From contig CAMFHP010000012.1 in NCBI GenBank assembly GCA_945952225.1, positions 43,427 to 107,426 of the forward strand: DNA of 64,000 nucleotides, written 5' to 3'. The translations under genes and the position numbers were made by a program. Shown here one piece after another: positions 57,391 through 64,000 of this stretch. The stretch is from an uncultured Myxococcaceae bacterium. Lineage in GTDB: Bacteria > Myxococcota_A > Polyangia > Polyangiales > Ga0077539. A model generated the notes under the pieces. It made no database searches and was not told the DNA's origin. It worked only from the letters and a program-made list of their open reading frames with translations. Every line of letters begins with the position of its first letter. Position 1 is the stretch's first letter.

Positions 57391-58840
57391 GCGCGTCGCG
57401 CCGCCTCGCGACCTCAAGGAACACGTTGTCGGCCAACGCGCGCGCCTCGGTCACGCGACCTGCGACGCCGTTCGCCACCACGCTCACCACCCACGCGCGC
57501 GACGGGTCGGCGCCCATCACGTACCCCGACAGCGCGATGACATCGCGGAGCGTCCCGGTCTTCGCGCGCACGATGCGAGGCGCCCCGGGCACACGGAGGC
57601 GCCCGCGCAACGTTCCGTCGTCGCCCCCCACCGCGAGCATCGCAAGGTATTCGGGCGCGATCGAAGCGTCGCGCCACACCGCGCGAAGCACGCCCGCGAG
57701 CTGCCGCGCCGACACACGGTTCGCATCGAACAGGCCCGAGCCGTTGCGCAGCACCATGCCCTGCGTGTCGACACCGAGGGAGCGCACCCAGTCGAGCACA
57801 CGCACCGCGCCCCGCGCGAAGCGATCGCCCTCGGCGGCTCCATCGGGCTCTGATCCCAGCGCGAGCAGCAGCATCTCCGCGTAGAAGTTGTTCGAGTCCT
57901 TGCCGACCTCATAGAGCAACGACGAGAGCGGCTGCGATCGGTGGAGCGCCACGCGCGGAACGCCCTCCGACGCACGCGCCTGCACACGTACGCCGCCCGC
58001 GACGGAGATCCCGGCGGCGCGAAGTGCGGTCCGCAATGCGTGGCCCGTCGCCAGCGAGGGCGTCTCGACGCGCCGCCACACGTCGGCAGGGGATGCGCCG
58101 ATCGGGATCGTGCCGCGCACCACGAAGCGCTCGCGCCCGTCGTCGAGGCGCGCGCTGCGAACCTCCAGGGCGGGTCGCCCGGTGGGAGCGGTCGTCACCT
58201 GCGCATCGAGGTCGGCGTAGCCCTCCAGCGTGGCCACGACGTCGGCGCGTGCGCCCGCCGAAGGGCCTGGGCGAACCACGATCCGGATCGCGTTCTCATC
58301 ACACGAAGCCGCGCTCACCGACGCGCGAAACGGCGCAGACTCCTGTGGCTGTTGCTCGAACGCGGGTGGGAGGTGCGCGTCGCCGAAGAGCGCATCGTCC
58401 ACAACGATCTCGCCGTCGACGCGTGTGATCCCCGACGCGGCGACGTCGCGCGCGAGTGCGAAGAGGTCGGCACTCCGCAGCGATGGATCACCGCCTCCGC
58501 GAAGCACGAGCGACGGCACCGCGCCGCCGACGACACGACGCGCGTGGAGCGATGTGGCGAACCTGTGGGCTGGTCCGAGGCGCGCGAGCGCGGCGCCGGC
58601 TGTCAGCAGCTTTGCGTTGCTGGCAGGGTTCAGCGATACATCCGCGTCGTGCTCGTAGACCACGCGGCCCGAAGCGGCGTCGACCGCCATGATCCCGACC
58701 CGTGCGGCGCCGAGACGTGCGGCCGAGAGCATGGCGGGGAGCGGGGCCAGCGGGGCCTCCGTTGCGCCGATCTGCGCGCGGGCACCTCGGGAGGCGAGGA
58801 GCAGAGGGGCCAGCAGCATCGCGCGTCGCGTCGTTCGCAT
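57374..58840 (-). CDS. dacB: D-alanyl-D-alanine carboxypeptidase/endopeptidase, PBP4 (S13) family
   Basis: Periplasmic peptidoglycan-trimming enzyme. Signal peptide (residues about 6-22, with twin Arg TTRRAM, then LLLAS and cleavage near ARA-Q). Active-site motifs: SNAK (Ser74, Lys77), SNN in GKDSNNF, and KTGT. The inserted domains of PBP4-type proteins are present, for 488 residues. ATG 58840 lies only three bases from the divergent start at 58844. Confidence 0.93.
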   Translation of the reverse strand: MRTTRRAMLLAPLLLASRGARAQIGATEAPLAPLPAMLSAARLGAARVGIMAVDAASGRVVYEHDADVSLNPASNAKLLTAGAALARLGPAHRFATSLHARRVVGGAVPSLVLRGGGDPSLRSADLFALARDVAASGITRVDGEIVVDDALFGDAHLPPAFEQQPQESAPFRASVSAASCDENAIRIVVRPGPSAGARADVVATLEGYADLDAQVTTAPTGRPALEVRSARLDDGRERFVVRGTIPIGASPADVWRRVETPSLATGHALRTALRAAGISVAGGVRVQARASEGVPRVALHRSQPLSSLLYEVGKDSNNFYAEMLLLALGSEPDGAAEGDRFARGAVRVLDWVRSLGVDTQGMVLRNGSGLFDANRVSARQLAGVLRAVWRDASIAPEYLAMLAVGGDDGTLRGRLRVPGAPRIVRAKTGTLRDVIALSGYVMGADPSRAWVVSVVANGVAGRVTEARALADNVFLEVARRRDALSSAR

Positions 58841-58843
58841 CGC

Positions 58844-60388
58844 GTGCGGAGCTATCACGTTCTCTTCGCGCTGTGGTGTGCCCTGCTTGCCACCGGCTGC
58901 CGCCGCGCTGCGAGGCGCGACGACACGCTCACGTTGCTCGCGCTGACGGAGCCTGTGCACCTCGATCCGCGTCATCCCGAGGATGCGCTTGGCGCCGCCC
59001 TGGGTCGGCTCGTGTATCGCGGCCTCGTCGACAGCGACCCACGGACCTTTCTTCCGCGACCGGCGCTCGCGCGCTCGATCGACCGCGTCGACGACACGCA
59101 CCTCGTCGCGGTGTTGCGCGAGGACGCGCGCTTTCACGATGGCTCACCGGTGACCGCCGACGACGTGGTCGCGACGTACCGCGCGATCCTCGATCCGGCC
59201 CGGCACAGTCGGCTGCGCGGCACCTACAAGCGGGTCATCGCATCGGTCGAGGCCCGCGACGCGCGCACCGTGCTCTTCACGCTCGTGCGGCGCGACGGGA
59301 CGATCGAGAGCCTGTTGCAGCAGCCCATCATGCCGCGCGCGGAGGCAGACGGCGACGAGCGCATGCCGAGCGCACACCCGACGTTCAACGGGTCAGGCTT
59401 CGTGCGCACCGAGCACCTCGGTCGCGACGGGTGGTCGTTCACGCGCACCACTCCAACCCTGGGGGCTCCATCGCGGCTCCGCGTGGTGTCGCTCCACGAC
59501 CCGAACACGCTCGCGCAACGACTTCTCCATGGCGACGGAGACATCGCGGAGATCAAACCCGAGCTCTTCGAAGTGTTCACCGCGCACCGCGATTTCGAGG
59601 TCGTCTCGGCCCCCTCCGCGGGGTTTACCTTCCTCGGGGTTCGATGCACCGCACCGGGGCTCGGGGATGCGCGCGTTCGTCAGGCGCTCGCGCTCGCCCT
59701 CGATCGCAACGGCCTCCGCGTCGGCAAGTTTGGCGCGCGTGCGGTCGCTGCGACGGGTCCGTTGCCTCCCTCGCACTGGGCCTACACGGGCGACGTCGAA
59801 CGGTACCCGTACGACCCGGCACGCGCGCGCGCGCTGCTCGATGCCGCCGGTCTGCCCGACCCGCCGGGCGATGCGCCACGCGCGCGATGGACGCTTCGCG
59901 TGTCGTCGCAACGTTTCGCGATCACCACGGCCCAGGCGATGGCCGCGATGCTCGCCGACGTGGGCATCGAGGTGACGGTGCGACCCAGCGAACTCGCGAC
60001 GCTGCTGTCAGACCTCCGCGGCGGCGCGTTCGACCTCACGTTTCTCACAATCCCCGACCTGAGCGATCCGTGGGGGCTCACGTTCTGGTTCGGGGGCGCC
60101 TCGATTCCGACGCGCAGCAACCCCGGCGCGGGCGGCAACCGCTGGCGCTACGCCAATTCCGCGTTGGACGCGACGCTCGATGCGGGCGCCACCGCGATCG
60201 GCCCGACACAACGCGCACCCCATTACCGCGAGGCGCAACGCATCCTGGCGCGCGACCTCCCGGTGATTCCGCTGTGGCACGCCGACGTGGTGTTTGCGAT
60301 GTCGCGTCGATTCGAACGGCTGACGCCGCGCGGGGACGGGCAGCTTGATTTTCTGCTCGGCCTCACGCGGCGTCAGGGGTGGCGGTAG
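58844..60388 (+). CDS. Solute-binding lipoprotein, peptide/nickel family 5
   Basis: A 514-residue lipoprotein (signal ending ALLATGC). An SBP_bac_5 fold with ALTEPVHLDPRHPEDALG, ARFHDGSPVTADDVVATYRAIL and the ALALALDRNGL region of Dpp/Opp-type proteins. Such proteins deliver peptides to ABC importers, but no permease or ATPase is nearby. The start GTG 58844 has no Shine-Dalgarno sequence, and no other in-frame start gives a signal peptide. It is head-to-head with the carboxypeptidase gene, so its ligand may be cell-wall peptides (inference). Confidence 0.87.
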   Translation: MRSYHVLFALWCALLATGCRRAARRDDTLTLLALTEPVHLDPRHPEDALGAALGRLVYRGLVDSDPRTFLPRPALARSIDRVDDTHLVAVLREDARFHDGSPVTADDVVATYRAILDPARHSRLRGTYKRVIASVEARDARTVLFTLVRRDGTIESLLQQPIMPRAEADGDERMPSAHPTFNGSGFVRTEHLGRDGWSFTRTTPTLGAPSRLRVVSLHDPNTLAQRLLHGDGDIAEIKPELFEVFTAHRDFEVVSAPSAGFTFLGVRCTAPGLGDARVRQALALALDRNGLRVGKFGARAVAATGPLPPSHWAYTGDVERYPYDPARARALLDAAGLPDPPGDAPRARWTLRVSSQRFAITTAQAMAAMLADVGIEVTVRPSELATLLSDLRGGAFDLTFLTIPDLSDPWGLTFWFGGASIPTRSNPGAGGNRWRYANSALDATLDAGATAIGPTQRAPHYREAQRILARDLPVIPLWHADVVFAMSRRFERLTPRGDGQLDFLLGLTRRQGWR

Positions 60389-60409
60389 GCGTGACGAGTG
60401 CCCGAGTTG

Positions 60410-61795
60410 CTACTCGCGCACCTGGCGACGGATCTTCGCGAGGGCCTGCTCCTGCAGCTGGCGGATGCGCTCACGGGACAGGTTGTACTTGTCGCCGATC
60501 TCCTTGAGCGTGAGCTCCTCTTCGTCGTCGAGGCCGAAACGCCAGCGGATGATCCTCGCCTCGATGGGCGTCAGGGTATCGAGCAGACGCTTCACCTCGC
60601 TCGACCACGCGCTCGTCGCGACCTGCTCGAAGGGCGACGCCACCTTGTCGTCTTCGAGGCAGTCGATGAGTCGCTTGCCATCCTCCTCGTTCACCGGACG
60701 ATCGAGGGAGAAGGGCGTCTCCGCCCAGTCACGCTTCATTCGATCGAGCTTCTCGAGCGAGATGCCCGACTCCGCGGCGAGCTCTTCCATCGTGGGCTCG
60801 CGACCCGTGCGCAGCGTGAGGGCCTGCGCCATGCGCTGCACGCGGTTGTACGTGTCGAGCATGTGTACCGGGATGCGAACCGCACGCGCCTTGTCGGCGA
60901 GGCCGCGCGAGATCGCATGACGAATCCACCAGCTCGCGTACGTGCTGAAACGATAGCCGCGCGTGTGGTCGAAGCGCTCCACAGCCTTGATGAGGCCCAT
61001 GTTGCCCTCCTGGATGATGTCGATCAGCGGCATGCGCCCGCGGTTGTAGCGACGCGCGATCGAAACCACGAGGCGGAGGTTCGCTGCAACGAAGCGGTTC
61101 TTCACCGCATAGACCGCATCGCGCGCCGCCTCGACGGAGGTCAGGTAGCGCTTGAATCCAGCGGAGAGCACGGTGCCCGGATCGTCGGTCGCGCCGTTCT
61201 CCGAGAGGTCCTCGACGTCGCCCGCAACGCGCGCGAGCTCCTCGTCGACGGACTCGATGAACACGCGATCGGCGTCGAGCGCGCGCAGGGTGACGGCCAT
61301 CTCGTCGATGAGTTCATCCCAGCGCGTCTGCGCCTTGCGATCGAACTTCGAGCGGTTCTTCCGGTACTCGCGCAGCAGCTTCTCGGCCTTCTCGAAGTGC
61401 GGAAGCGTCACCGGCTCGGCGAGCTCCGCGAGGCATCCCTCCACCACCCGCTGCACGAGCGGAAACGCCGGCGGATACGCCAGCGCAGTACGCCAGCGAC
61501 CGATCTCTGCCGCGAGGAAGTCCTGCGCAGCGCGGGTCTCCGTCGCCGGGTCCATCACGGTGTACGCCGACATGTCGCGGAAGTACCGCGAGAGGCTGCC
61601 ACCGGAGAGTTCGTCGTCCTTGAGGCTCGCGAGATCCGACGCCACCTCGGCGAGGTCGGCCTCGGTCGGCTCGACGTCGCGGAACTCGCGCTGCGACTCG
61701 GGGCTGACAGGCGCCTCGACCGTCGCAGTCGACGCATTCGCATCCACCGCTTCCGTCGACGTCTGCAGGGCCTTCGCTTCGTTCCACTTTGCCAT
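60410..61795 (-). CDS. RpoD-like group 2 sigma-70 factor
   Basis: A 461-residue sigma-70 protein with an acidic N-terminus, region 1.2 (LSRYFRDMSAYTVMDP), a long variable spacer, region 2 (LRLVVSIARRYNRGRMPLIDIIQEGN and the region 2.4 RFSTYASWWIRHAI), region 3 and region 4 (EEELTLKEIGDKYNLSRERI). The length and lack of a full region 1.1 suggest an alternative group 2 factor like myxobacterial SigB/SigC/RpoS-type proteins, not the main sigma. ATG 61795 is used, with GGGAGG 11 bases upstream; ATG 61822 is possible. It converges with the binding-protein gene, 21 bases between the stops. Confidence 0.9.
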   Translation of the reverse strand: MAKWNEAKALQTSTEAVDANASTATVEAPVSPESQREFRDVEPTEADLAEVASDLASLKDDELSGGSLSRYFRDMSAYTVMDPATETRAAQDFLAAEIGRWRTALAYPPAFPLVQRVVEGCLAELAEPVTLPHFEKAEKLLREYRKNRSKFDRKAQTRWDELIDEMAVTLRALDADRVFIESVDEELARVAGDVEDLSENGATDDPGTVLSAGFKRYLTSVEAARDAVYAVKNRFVAANLRLVVSIARRYNRGRMPLIDIIQEGNMGLIKAVERFDHTRGYRFSTYASWWIRHAISRGLADKARAVRIPVHMLDTYNRVQRMAQALTLRTGREPTMEELAAESGISLEKLDRMKRDWAETPFSLDRPVNEEDGKRLIDCLEDDKVASPFEQVATSAWSSEVKRLLDTLTPIEARIIRWRFGLDDEEELTLKEIGDKYNLSRERIRQLQEQALAKIRRQVRE

Positions 61796-61881
61796 GGCTT
61801 CCGTTACCTCCCCCGCACGCAATGAGAGGCCCTCCGCGACGACAGATGCCGTGCGTGGGTGTACCTCGCGGGTCGCTGCAC

Positions 61882-61908
61882 TTCTGGAACGGCGGGGCGA
61901 TTCCAGAA
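61882..61908. repeat. Inverted repeat TTCTGGAA-N11-TTCCAGAA
   Basis: Perfect 8-base arms separated by 11 bases, 87 bases upstream of the sigma factor start on the minus strand. Each arm is itself a TTCNNGAA dyad, and the two are 19 bases apart, on nearly the same DNA face. A probable binding site for a dimeric or tetrameric regulator of the sigma gene. Confidence 0.5.
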
Positions 61909-62300
61909 CTGTTGCTCGCAGCGCGTTTCGACTCGGATCGGGTGAGTGTGTTGGAGAATTCGACGCGGACGTTCAAACCGAAGGGCCGCGGCGCCCCACG
62001 GACAACGCCCGGACTGCCGGGAATCTTGGCATTCCGCGGGAGGGCCTGTTTCGAGACGCCGGGTGATGAACGTCTATTCCGCCGTCGAGGTTACAGTTGC
62101 CGCTGACAGATCCTCCGCGCCGTGGTTCACTGTGGGGTTCGGGCGGCCGGGTGGAAAGTGCTGCACGCCCTACGCCACTGCGTCGGATGCCGCAGTCTCT
62201 CGGGCATCGCGCGGGACCCCACGGCCGATGGCAGTCAGGCGCATGACATTGCCGTCACGCCGCACGGGCGTTGGTTCACACCCACGCGCCGCAAGCGGCG

Positions 62301-62329
62301 TTGGCAATTGCCCCCTCGAACGGATACAT
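62301..62329 (+). promoter_or_regulatory. Possible sigma-70 promoter of the LolC/E-type gene
   Basis: TTGGCA (62301-62306), a 16-17 base gap and GATACAT (62323-62329), seven bases before GTG 62337. Transcription would start at or beside the start codon. Confidence 0.45.
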
Positions 62330-62336
62330 CGCCCGG

Positions 62337-63890
62337 GTGGATGTCGCACTTACCGTCGCCGCCCGACACCTGCGGGCCCGACGTCGAACGTTCGTGTCGG
62401 TGATCGGGGCCATCGCCATCGTTGGCATCGCGCTGGGCGTGTGGGCGCTCTCTGCGGTGCTCGCGATCACGTCGGGCTTCCAGAGTTCATTTCGAGACAA
62501 GGTGCTTGGCGTAAACGCGCACGTGCTCGTGCTGAAATACGGTTGGGACTTCACCGAGTACCGCGACGTGATGGCGACGGTGCGCGCGACGCCCGGGGTC
62601 ACTGGCGCTGCGCCCTTTCTCATCAACCCGATGATGATCACGCGCGGGGAACGCATCGCTGGCGTGCTTGTGAAGGGCGTCGATCCTGATCGATTGGGCG
62701 AGGTGCTCGACCTCCCCAGCTACCTTCAGCGCGGTTCGATTCGTGGGCTTCGCGCGCCTGGCACCACGGCGCCCACGTCGAATCGTGACGACCCTTCGGC
62801 GACGTCGGACGCCACGCTCGACGACTACCTCGCCCGCGCCGCCAACGAGCTTGCCGGCGTGCACCCGACGAGGCCCCGCCTCGAAGGTCCCCGCGTGCCG
62901 CCTCCTGCGCCGATGGATCCGACGCCGACTCCCACCGTGGTCGTGCCCCACGATCTGCTCCCCGCCGGCGCCACGCCCGACTACGCGCCTCCTCCCGATC
63001 CGACCCAGGGCCGAGACCCGCTCGACACGCTCGCCGACGAAGTGGCCCGCGAATCGTCAACGGGAGATGCGCCGCAAGCGCAGGCGATCCCAGGTGTGAT
63101 CGTCGGCAAGACGCTGGCGCGCACGCTGAGCCTCAACGTGGGTGACCAGGTGCGGATCATCTCTCCGCTTACGGGCGCGGACGTCGCGCTCGTGCGCCAT
63201 GGTGCGACGCCGCGGGCGCGAGACTTCCGCGTGGTGGGCGTGTTCGACGCGGGCTTCGACGAGTACGACTCGCGGCTCGTGTACGTCGACATCTGGCAGG
63301 CGCAGCGCTTCTTCGATCAGGGTGACGCGGTCACCGGGGTCGAGGTGAAGGTGCGGAACATCGACCGTGCGCGCGCGATTGGTCGGCGCATCGAGCGGAG
63401 CCTCGGCGGTGGGCCGTACCACACGCTCGATTGGGAGGCGCTGAACCACAACCTCTTCACGGCCCTCGCGCTGCAGAAGCTCGCGCTCTCGTTCGTCATC
63501 ACGATCATCATCGTGATCGCGGCCTTCAACGTCATCGCGACGCTCGTGATGGTGGTGCTCGACAAGAAGCGCGAGATCGCGATCTTGAAGGCGATGGGCG
63601 CGAGCGAGGGGCTCATCCTGCGCGTGTTCCTGCTGCAGGGCGTCGCGATCGGCGGCGTGGGCACGGGCCTGGGGCTCACCCTCGGCGGGCTCACGTGCTG
63701 GCTGCTCACGCGCTACCACTTCCCCCTCGATCCGCAGGTCTACCTGATCCGCTATGTGCCCGTGCAACCGAGCCTCGCGGAGTTCGCCTTCACCGCCGTC
63801 GTCGCGATGCTCGTCGCGCTTGCAGCGTCGTTCGTGCCTGCGGTCTGGGCCGCGCGACTCGCGCCGGTGGAGGGACTTCGATACGAGTAG
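62337..63890 (+). CDS. LolC/LolE-type ABC permease with Pro-rich insertion
   Basis: Inner membrane component of the lipoprotein-release (LolCDE-like) exporter. MacB/FtsX topology: first membrane segment about 21-43, a large periplasmic domain, and three membrane segments in the C-terminal 150 residues (the last near AVVAMLVALAASFVPAV). Conserved features are SGFQSSFRDKVLG, VDIWQAQRFFDQGD and DKKREIAILKAMGAS. At 517 residues it is about 100 longer than usual. The extra length is a disordered, Pro/Ala/Asp-rich stretch at about 139-249 inside the periplasmic domain. GTG 62337 is chosen; ATG 62271 is in frame. No LolD ATPase lies in the window, but one may follow the tRNA. Confidence 0.87.
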   Translation: MDVALTVAARHLRARRRTFVSVIGAIAIVGIALGVWALSAVLAITSGFQSSFRDKVLGVNAHVLVLKYGWDFTEYRDVMATVRATPGVTGAAPFLINPMMITRGERIAGVLVKGVDPDRLGEVLDLPSYLQRGSIRGLRAPGTTAPTSNRDDPSATSDATLDDYLARAANELAGVHPTRPRLEGPRVPPPAPMDPTPTPTVVVPHDLLPAGATPDYAPPPDPTQGRDPLDTLADEVARESSTGDAPQAQAIPGVIVGKTLARTLSLNVGDQVRIISPLTGADVALVRHGATPRARDFRVVGVFDAGFDEYDSRLVYVDIWQAQRFFDQGDAVTGVEVKVRNIDRARAIGRRIERSLGGGPYHTLDWEALNHNLFTALALQKLALSFVITIIIVIAAFNVIATLVMVVLDKKREIAILKAMGASEGLILRVFLLQGVAIGGVGTGLGLTLGGLTCWLLTRYHFPLDPQVYLIRYVPVQPSLAEFAFTAVVAMLVALAASFVPAVWAARLAPVEGLRYE

Positions 63891-63901
63891 TGATTTTTTT
63901 C

Positions 63902-63930
63902 TTGCCGTCGCGGTGAGGCGAGGATAGAAG
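63902..63930 (+). promoter_or_regulatory. Possible promoter of the tRNA-Gly gene
   Basis: TTGCCG (63902-63907), a 17-base spacer and TAGAAG (63925-63930), ending 15 bases before the tRNA. A moderate match to a sigma-70 promoter. The preceding T-run (63892-63901) follows the permease stop without a hairpin. Confidence 0.4.
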
Positions 63931-63945
63931 CCCTCTCACTTCGAC

Positions 63946-64000
<55 letters not shown>

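Larger units (their letters stand above)
61796..62336. other. Regulatory region between the sigma factor gene and the LolC/E-type gene
   Basis: 541 bases with no gene-like frame. Lower GC than average in places. It contains the TTCTGGAA/TTCCAGAA dyad (61882-61908), GAATTC-containing AT-richer stretches near 61955-61990, and the likely promoter of the permease gene near 62301-62329. Confidence 0.5.

Noticed and set aside
58702..60348. 548-codon ORF in another frame over the binding-protein gene
   Set aside because: Arg-rich shadow frame; the lipoprotein frame has a lipobox and family motifs.
63892..63901. T-run after the LolC/E-type stop as a possible intrinsic terminator
   Set aside because: There is no GC-rich hairpin directly upstream of the T-run.

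Overview
The window is chromosomal DNA of very high GC content from a Gram-negative bacterium, most likely a myxobacterium-type member of the Myxococcota (inference). The support is the gene content: Omp85 and TamB-type envelope assembly, many lipoproteins with clear lipoboxes, eukaryote-like Ser/Thr kinases, an AgmX/PglI-type C-terminal domain, an NtrC-type regulator, a group 2 sigma-70 factor, and a cdaA-ybbR-glmM cluster joined to folP and ftsH. I see no insertion sequence, prophage, CRISPR array or rRNA. Codon use is uniform, and nearly every long antisense ORF is a high-GC shadow of a real gene.

Layout, left to right. 1-2853 (minus): the 5' part of a secreted protein gene running off the left edge, then a cytochrome b fused to two c-type heme domains, and its Rieske protein. 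2945-10203 (plus): an Omp85-family barrel and a TamB-like protein with overlapping start and stop. 10222-22125 (minus): a dense run of ten overlapping or nearly touching genes, in transcription order mnmA, SAM hydrolase-like (DUF62), lipoprotein, rlmD-like methylase, small Cys protein, degenerate PP-loop protein, ftsH, folP, cdaA, ybbR, glmM, SGNH lipoprotein. It combines RNA modification, proteolysis, folate, c-di-AMP and cell-wall precursor supply.

22580-34982: a YkgJ-type Cys-cluster protein with a membrane-bound spermidine-synthase-like protein; an SDR; an ABC exporter whose ATPase is fused to a YhfC-like intramembrane protease domain; a long two-domain ThyX; and a minus-strand operon with map and a VOC protein, plus a MATE transporter with a lipoprotein. 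35039-43888 (plus): a lipoprotein, purQ, purL, then the most unusual locus: an active Ser/Thr kinase carrying receiver-like and TerB-like domains, a membrane-anchored pseudokinase, and a stand-alone copy of the receiver-TerB-like module, followed by a parvulin lipoprotein.

43892-51443: rluD with a small conserved protein, an AgmX-type protein, an NtrC-type regulator, a secreted protein, an HD phosphohydrolase and a large lipoprotein. 51827-57390 (plus): a MerR-type regulator, a Cys-containing sigma-region-4-like protein, purH, purD and a tail-anchored Ser/Thr kinase. 57374-64000: a PBP4-type carboxypeptidase head-to-head with a peptide-binding lipoprotein, an RpoD-like sigma factor, a LolC/E-type permease with a large proline-rich insertion, and the start of a tRNA-Gly(GCC) cut by the right edge.

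The purine genes are split into two loci (purQL, purHD), and each is followed by a Ser/Thr kinase gene. At least a dozen gene pairs overlap by ATGA, GTGA or TGATG, indicating translational coupling. Several starts without a Shine-Dalgarno sequence have a TANNNT hexamer 6-10 bases upstream, suggesting leaderless transcripts.
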